Source of the DNA: Chloroflexota bacterium
Lineage (GTDB): Bacteria > Chloroflexota > Anaerolineae > J102
DNA length: 42,457 nucleotides
Reading direction: 5' to 3'
Assembly (NCBI GenBank): GCA_013151415.1
Contig: JAADII010000051.1
Span: 1 to 42,457, forward strand
Each line of letters starts with the position of its first letter. Position 1 is the stretch's first letter. The notes below the pieces were generated by a model that was not told the DNA's origin, made no database searches, and saw only the letters and a list, made by a program, of their open reading frames with translations. Both the position numbers and the translations under genes were made by a program. Shown piece after piece: positions 1 to 7,897 of the stretch.

Positions 1-8
1 TCAATCTT

Positions 9-1274
9 ATGCCCCAAAAGTCGTTCATCCCCGTTGCTCCTGATTCGCATTTCCCCATCCAAAATTTGCCCTACGGCGTGTTTAGCGCCGCGGATCGCGG
101 GCCGCGATGCGGCGTGGCCATTGGCGATTATGTGCTCGATCTGGCCGTCTTGGAGGAATCGGGCCTGCTGGATGGCGACTATTTCAACCGCCCCGCGCTC
201 AATGCATTCATGGCCGCGGGCCGGGATGAATGGTCGAGGGTGCGGGCGCGGTTGAAAGAGTTGTTGGACGAAAACACGCCCACGCTGCGCGACAATGCGG
301 CCCTGCGCGAGCGAGCGTTCGTTCCTCTGGACCAGGTCACCATGCATCTGCCCGCGCACATCGGCGATTACACCGACTTCTACTCCTCGCGCGAGCACGC
401 CACCAATGTGGGGACCATGTTCCGCGGCAAAGAGAACGCGTTGCCGCCCAACTGGTTGCACTTGCCCATCGCCTATCATGGCCGCGCCAGCTCGGTTGTG
501 ATCAGTGGAACGCCCGTGCATCGGCCTCATGGTCAGATGATGCCGCCCGGCGCCGAGCGCCCGGTGTTTGGTCTGAGCCGCCTCATGGATTTCGAGCTGG
601 AGATGGGTTTTTTCATCGGCCCGGGCAACGAGTTGGGCCATCCCATCCCGGTGGAGGAGGCCGGAGAGCATATTTTCGGCCTGGTTTTGGTCAACGACTG
701 GAGCGCGCGCGACATTCAGAAGTGGGAATATCAGCCCCTCGGACCTTTCCTGGCCAAGAACCTGGCCACCTCCATCTCGCCCTGGGTGGTCACGCTGGAC
801 GCGCTGGAGCCTTTCCGTTGTTCCGGCCCCCGGCAAGACCCCGAACCCCTGCCCTATTTGCGCGTGGACAAGGATTGGGCGTTCGACATCCATTTGGAGG
901 TGCGTTTGCAGGGCGAGGGCATGGACGAACCCGCGACCATCTGCCGCTCTAATTTCCGTTATCTCTATTGGAACATGCCGCAGCAGCTCGCGCACCACAC
1001 CATCACCGGATGCAACATGCAACCCGGCGATATGCTGGCCTCGGGAACCATCAGCGGGCCAACGCCCGATTCGTATGGTTCGATGCTGGAGCTGGCCTGG
1101 CGCGGGGAGCGGCCCATCCAATTGCCCGACGGAAGCCAACGCGTGTTCCTGCTCGACGGCGATGAGGTGATTCTCACCGGTTGGTGTGAGGGCGACGGTT
1201 ATCGCGTCGGGTTTGGCGAATGTCGCGGCAAGTTGTTGCCGGGTTTGGAGAGGATATTAGGTGTTGGGTATTAG
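9..1274 (+). CDS. fahA: Fumarylacetoacetase (fumarylacetoacetate hydrolase)
   Basis: This enzyme hydrolyses 4-fumarylacetoacetate to fumarate and acetoacetate, the last step of homogentisate (tyrosine/phenylacetate) degradation in the cytosol. The 421-residue protein matches the eukaryotic-type enzyme along its whole length, starting with [20 protein letters not shown]. Residues equivalent to the metal and catalytic residues of the mammalian enzyme are present: D123 in [11 protein letters not shown]130, E196 and E198 in FELEMGFF, and D230 in NDWSARD. The family normally ends near GKLLPGLE; here the last residues (RILGVGY) and the stop codon are supplied by a heptamer repeat (1256-1301). The ATG lies 8 bases from the window edge, so any upstream operon partner is unseen. 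Downstream lie the exporter and homogentisate dioxygenase genes on the same strand. Identification is firm. Confidence 0.95.
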   Translation: MPQKSFIPVAPDSHFPIQNLPYGVFSAADRGPRCGVAIGDYVLDLAVLEESGLLDGDYFNRPALNAFMAAGRDEWSRVRARLKELLDENTPTLRDNAALRERAFVPLDQVTMHLPAHIGDYTDFYSSREHATNVGTMFRGKENALPPNWLHLPIAYHGRASSVVISGTPVHRPHGQMMPPGAERPVFGLSRLMDFELEMGFFIGPGNELGHPIPVEEAGEHIFGLVLVNDWSARDIQKWEYQPLGPFLAKNLATSISPWVVTLDALEPFRCSGPRQDPEPLPYLRVDKDWAFDIHLEVRLQGEGMDEPATICRSNFRYLYWNMPQQLAHHTITGCNMQPGDMLASGTISGPTPDSYGSMLELAWRGERPIQLPDGSQRVFLLDGDEVILTGWCEGDGYRVGFGECRGKLLPGLERILGVGY

Positions 1275-1301
1275 ATATTGGATATTGGGTATTAGGTGTT
1301 G
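1256..1301. repeat. Heptamer repeat, TATTGGG-type units (copy 1)
   Basis: Six or so imperfect 7-base units of the form TATTRGR run tandemly (TATTAGG, TGTTGGG, TATTAGA, TATTGGA, TATTGGG, TATTAGG). They overlap the stop codon of fumarylacetoacetase and an alternative GTG start of the next gene. The same unit recurs at 1953-1982, and in inverted orientation at 2018-2065. Function unknown. Confidence 0.8.
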
Positions 1302-1340
1302 TTTTCTTTGTTTTGCGCGTTTTTCTTTGTTCATTTTCTT

Positions 1341-1997
1341 ATGGTTCTTTCTTTTGTTCAAGGCTTTTTTCTGGCTTTGCCCGCGGTCATTGTGCCCAGT
1401 TCGCTGAAAGTGTTTCTCATCTCGCGCACGCTGCGCGATGGCTGGAAGAGCGTGTGGCCGGCCACGTTTACGCCGTTGATTTCCGATTTGCCCATCGCGT
1501 TGCTGGTCATTCTCATTTTGCAGCAAACGCCGGCGTGGTTTTTCCATGTTTTGCAGATTGCCGGCGGCGCGTTCGTCATCTATCTGGCCTGGCGTCTGGT
1601 TCCCTTTTTGCGCGCGGGCGGCGTCACCTATCGAGCCGCTTCGCCCGAGCAAACCGTGCGCACCATGAGCCAGGCCGTGGGCATCAATTTCCTCAATCCC
1701 ATTCCCTATATTTTCGTCAGTTCGGTCATCGTGCCGCGCACCATCAGCGGCTGGAATCAATCGCCCGGCCATGCGTTCGGTTTTTTGTTCGGATTCTACG
1801 CCGCGCTCATTGGCGGCATGTTGTTGCTCATTCTGGTCTTTGATCAGGCCGGAAAGCTGAATCCCAAGATCAATTTCACGCTGCTGGTCATCTCCATCCT
1901 CGCGCTCCTCATCCTCGGCGCGCAGCAAATCTGGCTCGGCGCGGGCGGCATATTAAAGATATTGGGTATTGGGTATTGGATGTTCGAACGATTTTAG
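1341..1997 (+). CDS. LysE/RhtB-family membrane exporter
   Basis: This is a 218-residue integral membrane protein with about six hydrophobic segments. The order and loops of the LysE/RhtB amino-acid and small-metabolite exporters are visible: an N-terminal helix (VLSFVQGFFLALPAV), a loop with SRTLRDGWKSVWPATFTPL, a long central helix pair, and a later GINFLNPIPYIFVSS segment with the conserved N-P. The substrate cannot be read from the sequence; its place between fumarylacetoacetase and homogentisate dioxygenase suggests export of an aromatic or related metabolite. I chose ATG 1341 because the in-frame GTG at 1296 lies inside the heptamer repeat and would add 15 odd residues. The C-terminus (ILGIGYWMFERF) is encoded by another heptamer array, so the original stop may have been lost. 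Confidence 0.75.
   Translation: MVLSFVQGFFLALPAVIVPSSLKVFLISRTLRDGWKSVWPATFTPLISDLPIALLVILILQQTPAWFFHVLQIAGGAFVIYLAWRLVPFLRAGGVTYRAASPEQTVRTMSQAVGINFLNPIPYIFVSSVIVPRTISGWNQSPGHAFGFLFGFYAALIGGMLLLILVFDQAGKLNPKINFTLLVISILALLILGAQQIWLGAGGILKILGIGYWMFERF
1953..1982. repeat. Heptamer repeat, TATTGGG-type units (copy 2)
   Basis: About four tandem units (GATATTGGGTATTGGGTATTGG and flanks) lie in the last codons of the LysE-type gene, in the same orientation as copy 1. Together with the inverted array at 2018-2065 they could form a long imperfect hairpin between the exporter and homogentisate dioxygenase genes. Confidence 0.8.
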
Positions 1998-2017
1998 TGC
2001 GGTCAAAAACGCCCCAT

Positions 2018-2065
2018 CACCCAATACCCAGTATCTCAATACCCAATATCCAATATCCAATATCC
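2018..2065. repeat. Heptamer repeat, inverted array (CCAATAC/CCAATAT units, copy 3)
   Basis: Six to seven tandem 7-base units (CCCAATA, CCCAGTA, TCTCAATA, CCCAATA, TCCAATA, TCCAATA) are the reverse complement of the units in copies 1 and 2. They fill most of the gap before the Shine-Dalgarno of homogentisate dioxygenase, so any promoter for that gene would have to lie in or before them. Confidence 0.8.
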
Positions 2066-2088
2066 ACCACCCACTCAGGAGGTCTGCC

Positions 2089-3246
2089 ATGACGTATTAT
2101 TACAAACTGGGGAACATCCCTCACAAGCGCCATGTGATCTTTCGTCAGCCCAACGGCGAACTTTATCAGGAAGAGGTCATGGGCATTCATGGCTTCGCGG
2201 GTATTCAGTCCATCCTCTACCACATTCACCCTCCCACCGAAATCCACCATGTGGACGTGGTCGGCTCGACCTGCATCGAGTATGAAGAGCAAACTGCGGT
2301 GCGACCGCGGCATTTCTTCACGGCCGGCGCGCCCGCTGGCGGCGACGCGATCAGCGCGCGCGTGCCCATGCTGGGCAACAGCGACGTCGTGCTCTATGTG
2401 GCCCGGCCCGACCGCGCGATGGAATATTGGTACAAGCGAGCAGAGGGCGACGATGTGCTCTTCATCCACGAGGGAACGGGCGTGCTGGAGACGCAATTCG
2501 GCGTGTTGCGCTATCGACCGGGCGATTATCTGGTCATCCCCAACGGCGTGATATGGCGGGTGTTGCCCGATGAGGGCGTGGACCAACGCATGTTCGTCAT
2601 CGAAGCCTACGGCCACATCGATCCGCCCCAACGCTATCTCAACAACTACGGCCAGTTTCTCGAGCACTCGCCCTACTGCGAACGCGACATCCGGCCGCCC
2701 GATGAGTTGGTCACCTATGACGAGGAGGGCGAATTCGAGGTGCGCGTCAAGGCGCGCGGGGTGATCAGTCGCTACATTTACAAATATCACCCGCTGGATG
2801 TGGTGGGCTGGGATGGTCATCTCTGGCCCTGGGCCTTCAATATCGAGGACTTCGAGCCCATTGTGGGCCGCGTGCACCAGCCCCCGCCCGTGCATCAGAC
2901 TTTCGACGGCCCTGGTTTTGTGGTGTGCTCCTTTGTGCCGCGGCTGTTCGACTTCCATCCCGAAGCGATTCCGGCGCCCTATGCGCATTCCAATGTCGAT
3001 TCCGACGAAGTGCTCTATTATGTGGAGGGCAATTTCATGTCGCGGCGGGGCATCGAGGTGGCGTCCATCACCATGCATCCCAACGGCATCCCGCATGGCC
3101 CGCATCCCGGCATGTATGAAGGCTCCATCGGCAAGAAGGAAACTTTGGAACTGGCCGTGATGGTGGACACCTTCAAGCCCCTGTTGGTGGCCAAAGCCGC
3201 GTTGCCAATGGAGGACGAAGATTATGTCTATAGCTGGATCCCCTAA
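2089..3246 (+). CDS. hmgA: Homogentisate 1,2-dioxygenase
   Basis: This iron enzyme opens the ring of homogentisate to give 4-maleylacetoacetate. The 385-residue protein is a two-cupin HmgA. An N-terminal cupin contains HEGTGVLETQFGVLRYRPGD. The C-terminal cupin holds the likely Fe(II) ligands: H300 and E307 in YAHSNVDSDEVLYYVEG, and H336 in GIPHGPHPG. ATG 2089 is chosen because a strong AGGAGG (2077-2082) lies 6 bases before it; the open frame upstream is repeat-encoded and not likely translated. The protein is shorter than the mammalian form, as is usual for the short bacterial group. The next gene follows after 26 bases, so the genes are probably cotranscribed. Confidence 0.92.
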   Translation: MTYYYKLGNIPHKRHVIFRQPNGELYQEEVMGIHGFAGIQSILYHIHPPTEIHHVDVVGSTCIEYEEQTAVRPRHFFTAGAPAGGDAISARVPMLGNSDVVLYVARPDRAMEYWYKRAEGDDVLFIHEGTGVLETQFGVLRYRPGDYLVIPNGVIWRVLPDEGVDQRMFVIEAYGHIDPPQRYLNNYGQFLEHSPYCERDIRPPDELVTYDEEGEFEVRVKARGVISRYIYKYHPLDVVGWDGHLWPWAFNIEDFEPIVGRVHQPPPVHQTFDGPGFVVCSFVPRLFDFHPEAIPAPYAHSNVDSDEVLYYVEGNFMSRRGIEVASITMHPNGIPHGPHPGMYEGSIGKKETLELAVMVDTFKPLLVAKAALPMEDEDYVYSWIP

Positions 3247-3272
3247 TATTTTCAATGCGGAGGAGTGAAGAA

Positions 3273-4961
3273 ATGCCGTTCATGCAACGCACCTATGATT
3301 ACGAGGAATTCGAATACGCGCCCAGTCCGGAAGAGCTTTCGGGCCAGAGCACCCGCTATCCGGTGGTGGTTGTGGGCGCGGGGCCGGTGGGCCTGACCGC
3401 GGCCAATGATCTGGTTTATCACGGCATCCCCGTGGTGGTCATCGACGAGGACAACAAGGTTAGCCTCGGTTCGCGGGCCATTTGCTTCGCCAAGCGCACC
3501 CTCGAGGTGTTCGATCGCCTGGGTTGCGTGGAGCCGATGGAGGAGAAAGGCGTCACCTGGAACGTGGGCCGCGTGTTTTATCGCGACAAGGAGGCTTATC
3601 AGTTCAACCTCTTGCCCGAAGAGGGCCACGGACACCCGGCCTTTATCAATTTGCAGCAGTATTATCTGGAGGAATACCTCATCGAGCCGCTGCGCGACAA
3701 CCCGTTGGCCGAATTGCGTTGGCTGAATCGACTGGTCGATCTGGAAACGCACGATGATTTTGTGCGGCTCACGGTCGCGACCCCGCGCGGCATGTATCAG
3801 ATGGAGGCTGAATGGCTCATCGCCGCGGACGGCACGCGCAGCACCGTGCGCAAGCTGATGGGCCTGGACTACAAGGGCAAGCAGTTCGAGGGCAAGTTCC
3901 TCATCACCGATGTGGTGATGAAAAATGAGGACTTCCCCACCGAACGCTGGTTCTGGTTCGATCCGCCATTCAACCCCGGCTACTCGGCCCTCTTGCACAA
4001 ACAGGCCGATAATGTCTGGCGCATCGATATGCAATTGGGCCGGGATGTGGATGTGGAGGAGGAGAAAGACCCCAACCGCGTTTTACCGCGCATTCGGGCC
4101 ATGTTGGGTGAGGATGCGGATTTCGATCTGGAATGGATCAGCATCTATCGTTTCCATTCGCGGCGTATGGAGCGTTTTGTGCATGGTCGCGTGTTTTTCG
4201 TGGGCGACGCCGCGCACATTGTCTCGCCTTTCGGCGCGCGCGGCGCAAATAGCGGCATCCAGGATGTGGACAATCTCATCTGGAAGCTGAAGTTGGTCAT
4301 GGAGGGCAAGGCTTCGCCCCAATTGCTGGAAACCTACAACGAAGAGCGCATCTATGCGGCCAATGAAAATCTCTTCCACACCGAAACCAGCACCGAATTC
4401 ATCTCGCCCAACACGCCCGGTCAGAAAGCCTTGCGCAATGCGGTGCTCGAACTCTCGCGCGAGTATGAATTCGCGCGACCGCTCATCAACAGCGGCCGGC
4501 TTTCCACGGCCACCATCATGCCCGATTCGCCCTTGAACACGCCCGACGAAGATGAGTGGAACTGCCGGCTCATTCCCGGCGCGCCGGCCGAAGACGCGCC
4601 TGTTGTCCGAGGCGATGAGCGCTCCTACTTCCTCAAGCAGGTGGGCGGCGTTTTCAACGGCGTACTTTTCGTGGACTCCCCTCAGGCCATCCCCACCGAC
4701 ACCCTGGCCGATCTACAGGCTCTGGCCCAAAAGGATGTGCCCATCGAGACCAAAATCGTGGCCCTGGAACCCACCGAAGCGACCGAATATGAGGGGCTCC
4801 CCGTATTTTACGACGCGGACGGCTATATGAAACAGCGGTACGACGCAACGCCGGGCGCTTATTACCTGCTCCGACCGGATCAACACGTATGCGCTCGCTG
4901 GCGCTCGTTCGACCGGGCCAAAGTGGAGGCCGCTCAGAAAAAGGCAGGATATTTGCTATGA
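3273..4961 (+). CDS. mhaA: FAD-dependent aromatic hydroxylase, MhaA/MhpA type
   Basis: This is a 562-residue class A flavin monooxygenase. The N-terminal FAD-binding Rossmann motif is VVVVGAGPVGLTAAN (about residues 30-45). The second FAD motif is GRVFFVGDAAHIVSPFGARG (about residues 305-325). A C-terminal thioredoxin-like region, as in phenol and 3-(3-hydroxyphenyl)propionate hydroxylases, follows from about residue 430. Next to hmgA and fahA, and followed by a small DUF2783-type protein, it fits the MhaA subunit of 3-hydroxyphenylacetate 6-hydroxylase, which makes homogentisate. That substrate is inferred from context. ATG 3273 is preferred over ATG 3255 because GGAGGAG (3259-3265) sits 7 bases before it. 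The stop overlaps the next start (ATGA). Confidence 0.8.
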   Translation: MPFMQRTYDYEEFEYAPSPEELSGQSTRYPVVVVGAGPVGLTAANDLVYHGIPVVVIDEDNKVSLGSRAICFAKRTLEVFDRLGCVEPMEEKGVTWNVGRVFYRDKEAYQFNLLPEEGHGHPAFINLQQYYLEEYLIEPLRDNPLAELRWLNRLVDLETHDDFVRLTVATPRGMYQMEAEWLIAADGTRSTVRKLMGLDYKGKQFEGKFLITDVVMKNEDFPTERWFWFDPPFNPGYSALLHKQADNVWRIDMQLGRDVDVEEEKDPNRVLPRIRAMLGEDADFDLEWISIYRFHSRRMERFVHGRVFFVGDAAHIVSPFGARGANSGIQDVDNLIWKLKLVMEGKASPQLLETYNEERIYAANENLFHTETSTEFISPNTPGQKALRNAVLELSREYEFARPLINSGRLSTATIMPDSPLNTPDEDEWNCRLIPGAPAEDAPVVRGDERSYFLKQVGGVFNGVLFVDSPQAIPTDTLADLQALAQKDVPIETKIVALEPTEATEYEGLPVFYDADGYMKQRYDATPGAYYLLRPDQHVCARWRSFDRAKVEAAQKKAGYLL

Positions 4962-5170
4962 ACGGAAAACTTCACACCGAACCTCGCATCCAGAACCCCG
5001 ATCCGCTCTACAAAGCGCTTTCCGATCTGCACGACGGCCTGAGCGCGGAAGAGAGTCTGCTGGTCGATTCCAAGCTGATCTTTTTCCTCATCAACCACAT
5101 CGGCGATGACGCGGTGGTGATGGAGGCCATCGAACGCGTGCGGCGTTCGACGCGCTCTGCTGAGGCGTGA
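4958..5170 (+). CDS. mhaB: Small DUF2783/MhaB-like partner of the hydroxylase
   Basis: This 70-residue soluble protein has the family pattern DPLYKALSDLHDGLSAEES followed by the conserved block IFFLINHIGDDAVV. I recognise this as the DUF2783 group, usually encoded next to MhpA-like flavin hydroxylases. In pseudomonads the equivalent MhaB is described as a small coupling protein needed by MhaA to hydroxylate 3-hydroxyphenylacetate. The start codon overlaps the stop of the hydroxylase by four bases (ATGA at 4958-4961), so the two are translationally coupled and probably made in a fixed ratio. No catalytic residues are apparent. The family assignment is from memory of the pattern and should be checked with a profile search. 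Confidence 0.65.
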   Translation: MNGKLHTEPRIQNPDPLYKALSDLHDGLSAEESLLVDSKLIFFLINHIGDDAVVMEAIERVRRSTRSAEA

Positions 5171-5258
5171 CGCCGGGTTGATCGTGGTTCATTTCAAGCC
5201 GGAATGAGGCGGTAAGTGAATGCATTTTGACAAAGGCGCTTATCGTTGGCGCCGGCTT

Positions 5259-5269
5259 TATGATAGAAT
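5259..5269 (+). promoter_or_regulatory. -10 region directly before the BTAD regulator start
   Basis: Two overlapping -10-like hexamers are present: TATGAT (5259-5264) and TAGAAT (5264-5269). TAGAAT is followed by six bases and then the ATG at 5276, so the predicted +1 is the start codon itself. A TTGACA at 5227-5232 is too far upstream (31 bases) to pair with it. No Shine-Dalgarno precedes the ATG. A leaderless transcript is inferred. Confidence 0.45.
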
Positions 5270-5275
5270 TCCCGC

Positions 5276-7075
5276 ATGATCCACGGCCGGCTCTATTTGT
5301 TTGGTGATCCTTATCTCGTCGCGGGCGAACGCGCGGATGTGGGTCGCGATGCATTGCTGTTGCTGGCGTATCTGGCTTTGCGACCGACGCGGCCGGTGGA
5401 GCGACGGCGGCTGGCCTTCCTTTTGTGGCCGGATGTGAGCGAGGGCGAGGCGTTTCGTCGCTTGCGTCAACAGTTGCATCGGCTGCGTCGGCTTTTCACC
5501 GGGCGAAAAGCCCTCGACTCGGTGCTGCAAACCGACGCCGGTCATGTGTGGCTAGAGCCGGATCAGGGAATGTGGGTGGATGTATTGGCCTTTCAGAAGT
5601 GGGCCGCGCAAAAATCGCGACGGGCTGAGGCCGCGGCCCTCTATCGGGGTGATTTGATGGCTTCTTATGAGGCCGTGACCTGGCTGAAGCCCATTCGCGA
5701 GCGGTTGCGCGAGCAATATCTGGCCCTTTTGCGCTCGCTCATCGAGTCTGCTCGCCGCGAGCGTCGGAGCGAACAGGCGTTGGCGTATGCGAAGCGCCTG
5801 TTGCAGGCCGCGCCCTGGCGCGAAAGCTCGCACCGCGTTTACATGGAAGTGTTGTGTGAGCAGGGCCGTCGCGTCGAAGCCTTGCAGCATTATCGGCTTT
5901 GGGAAAGGAAGCTGCAAGAGATGTTTGGGATGGAGCCGGCCGCGGAGACGCGAAGACTCTATGAGCGGATTTGTGACGCGTCGGTTTCGCTGCATTCGCG
6001 CCCCTTCGCCTCGGCCATGCCCACGCAACAGGAGCGATCGTCCGGCAATCCTCTGGTGGGAAGGGAAAATGAGTGGCGGGCGTTGGATGAGGGCCTGAGC
6101 CAGGTTTTGGCCGGGCATGGCCGATGCGCGTTCGTGTCCGGCGAGAACGGTCTGGGGCGCTCCTATTTGGTGGAGCAATGGTTGCAGGCCCGAAGCGAGC
6201 ATTTGCTCACGTTTGTGGCCGGTTGCGAAGAGATGTCGGGCCGCGGCCTTTCCATCATGGCTGCGTTGCAGGCCGGCCGCAAGCACATCGATTGGGCCTG
6301 GTTTCCCCCTCAGTATCCGGCTTTGGCCGAGTTTCGGCGCCAAATCGCGGGTGAAATCCCCCATAGGCCTCTTCCGCCTCATCAAATCGGTCAGTTTTTG
6401 CTCACATTGGCCGAGCGCGCGTCGCAGCCTGTGGCTTTGGCGCTGCAAAACATCCATCATGCGGATGAAGAAACCTGGGAGGTGTTGGTTTATGTGGCGC
6501 GACGGTGCGCACGGACGCGGCTTTATCTCCTGGCCACTTGCCAGCCTGAAACGCTCAATGCTCGATGCGCGCGGCTCATGCGTTCGCTTCAGCGCCTTCC
6601 ACATGTTGCCTTTCTTGCGTTGCAACCGCTCACCCGCGAGCAGACCGCCCAACTGGCGCGGCATTATCTCGGCCGCGAGCCGGAGCCTGCTTTTGTGGAT
6701 GCGCTTTATCGTCTCACCGAGGGCTATCCCTATTTCATCGTCGCCTATGTGCAGGCCGCCCAACGTCATGGCCAAACCATCCGCCTGCCCGCTTTGCCCA
6801 TGCCGGTGAACGAACTCATGCGCGAATGCCTGGCGCGAGTGGGCGCGGAGGGTCAGGCATTGTTGGCTGCGGCCGCGCGGCTGGGCTCGGAGTTCGATCT
6901 GGTTTCTCTGGCCGAGTCCACGCCCGACCTGGACGAAGAGCGGCGTTTGGCGGCTTTGGAAACATGCCTGCATCGCGGCTTGTTGCAGGAAACCCCCCGC
7001 GGCTACCGTTTCTCGCACATCCAGATTCGCCGCGCGGCCGAAGGCGCACAGTCGCATGAATGGCAACTCGAATAG
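5276..7075 (+). CDS. BTAD/SARP-type regulator with degenerate NTPase domain
   Basis: This 599-residue protein starts with a winged-helix-like DNA-binding region (residues 1-75; LAFLLWPDVSEGEAFRRLRQ is typical of this class). A bacterial transcriptional activation domain of helical repeats follows (about 100-235), ending in FGMEPAAETRRLYERI. An AAA/STAND-like NTPase region starts at NPLVGREN (about 259). The NTPase looks dead. The Walker A stretch GENGLGRS (289-296) has R295 where the essential lysine should be. The Walker B stretch reads VALALQNIHHAD, with Q391-N392 in place of acidic residues. The C-terminal TPR or LuxR region common in such regulators is missing. It lies between the homogentisate genes and a crotonase on the same strand, so it may control one of them; that is inference. 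Confidence 0.75.
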   Translation: MIHGRLYLFGDPYLVAGERADVGRDALLLLAYLALRPTRPVERRRLAFLLWPDVSEGEAFRRLRQQLHRLRRLFTGRKALDSVLQTDAGHVWLEPDQGMWVDVLAFQKWAAQKSRRAEAAALYRGDLMASYEAVTWLKPIRERLREQYLALLRSLIESARRERRSEQALAYAKRLLQAAPWRESSHRVYMEVLCEQGRRVEALQHYRLWERKLQEMFGMEPAAETRRLYERICDASVSLHSRPFASAMPTQQERSSGNPLVGRENEWRALDEGLSQVLAGHGRCAFVSGENGLGRSYLVEQWLQARSEHLLTFVAGCEEMSGRGLSIMAALQAGRKHIDWAWFPPQYPALAEFRRQIAGEIPHRPLPPHQIGQFLLTLAERASQPVALALQNIHHADEETWEVLVYVARRCARTRLYLLATCQPETLNARCARLMRSLQRLPHVAFLALQPLTREQTAQLARHYLGREPEPAFVDALYRLTEGYPYFIVAYVQAAQRHGQTIRLPALPMPVNELMRECLARVGAEGQALLAAAARLGSEFDLVSLAESTPDLDEERRLAALETCLHRGLLQETPRGYRFSHIQIRRAAEGAQSHEWQLE

Positions 7076-7096
7076 ACACACAATTGGTCACTTCTC

Positions 7097-7897
7097 ATGA
7101 ATTACGACGATTTCCAACACATTCTTTTCGAGCGCCGCGAGCCGCACATCTTGTGGATGACGCTGAACCGGCCCGAGGTGCTCAACGCGGCCGACGCGCG
7201 CTTGCACACCGAGCTGGTGGAAGTGTGGAAGACCATCGACCGCGACCCCTGGGTGCGCGTGGCCGTGGTCACGGGCGCGGGCCGGGCTTTTTCCGCGGGC
7301 GGCGACTTGAAGCTGGTGGAGAACGCATATCGCAATTTCGAAGAGATCGCGCGTATTCTCGATGAAGCGCGCGATCTGGTCTACAATATCCTGAATTGCG
7401 ACACGCCCATCATCTCGGCCATCAATGGCGCGGCCGTGGGCGCGGGTTTGGTGGTGGCGCTGCTCGCCGACATCAGCATCGCCTCGGACCGGGCGCGGCT
7501 GGCCGATGGGCATGTGCGCATGGGCGTGGCCGCGGGCGATCACGCGGCCATCATCTGGCCTTTGCTGTGCGGCATGGCCAAAGCCAAGTATTATCTCATG
7601 ACCAGCGATTTCATCAGCGGACCCGAGGCCGAGCGCATCGGGCTGGTGAGCATGTGCGTTCCGCACGAGGAACTGGAGCCAAAAGCCATGGAAGTGGCGA
7701 AAACCCTGGCCACCGGGCCTCGATACGCCATCAAATACACGAAACGGGCGCTGAATCAATGGTTGCTGCAAGCCGCGCCCATTTTCGATCATTCCCTGGC
7801 CCTGGAAATGATGGGGTTTTTCTACGAGGACATGATGGATGGGGTGAACGCGCTGCGCGAAAAGCGGCCCCCGCGCTACACTTCGGGTTCGCGGTGA
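7097..7897 (+). CDS. Enoyl-CoA hydratase/isomerase (crotonase) family protein
   Basis: This 266-residue crotonase-fold protein has the acyl-CoA oxyanion-hole segments [11 protein letters not shown] and [21 protein letters not shown]. The two glutamates that hydrate the double bond in classical enoyl-CoA hydratase appear to be replaced: V119 sits where Glu144 of the rat enzyme would be, and H139 (DGHVRMG) where Glu164 would be. The GVAAGDHAA segment instead resembles a crotonase subgroup with GLVAGDGG. The true reaction (hydration, isomerisation, hydrolysis or other) is therefore open. The gene starts 21 bases after the regulator stop and is probably cotranscribed with it. The C-terminal PPRYTSGSR tail is normal for the fold. 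Confidence 0.8.
   Translation: MNYDDFQHILFERREPHILWMTLNRPEVLNAADARLHTELVEVWKTIDRDPWVRVAVVTGAGRAFSAGGDLKLVENAYRNFEEIARILDEARDLVYNILNCDTPIISAINGAAVGAGLVVALLADISIASDRARLADGHVRMGVAAGDHAAIIWPLLCGMAKAKYYLMTSDFISGPEAERIGLVSMCVPHEELEPKAMEVAKTLATGPRYAIKYTKRALNQWLLQAAPIFDHSLALEMMGFFYEDMMDGVNALREKRPPRYTSGSR

Noticed and set aside
2018-2065. Possible CRISPR array from the heptamer repeats
   Set aside because: Units are 7 bases, contiguous and imperfect; there are no spacers and no cas genes.
2017-3255. Long open frame opposite homogentisate dioxygenase
   Set aside because: It is a shadow of a firmly identified gene; its translation is rich in His/Arg with no family motif. Similar shadows opposite 5276-7075 and 7097-7897 were dropped for the same reason.
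5227-5232. TTGACA as -35 of the BTAD regulator
   Set aside because: The distance to the candidate -10 boxes is 26-31 bases, too long for a sigma70 promoter.
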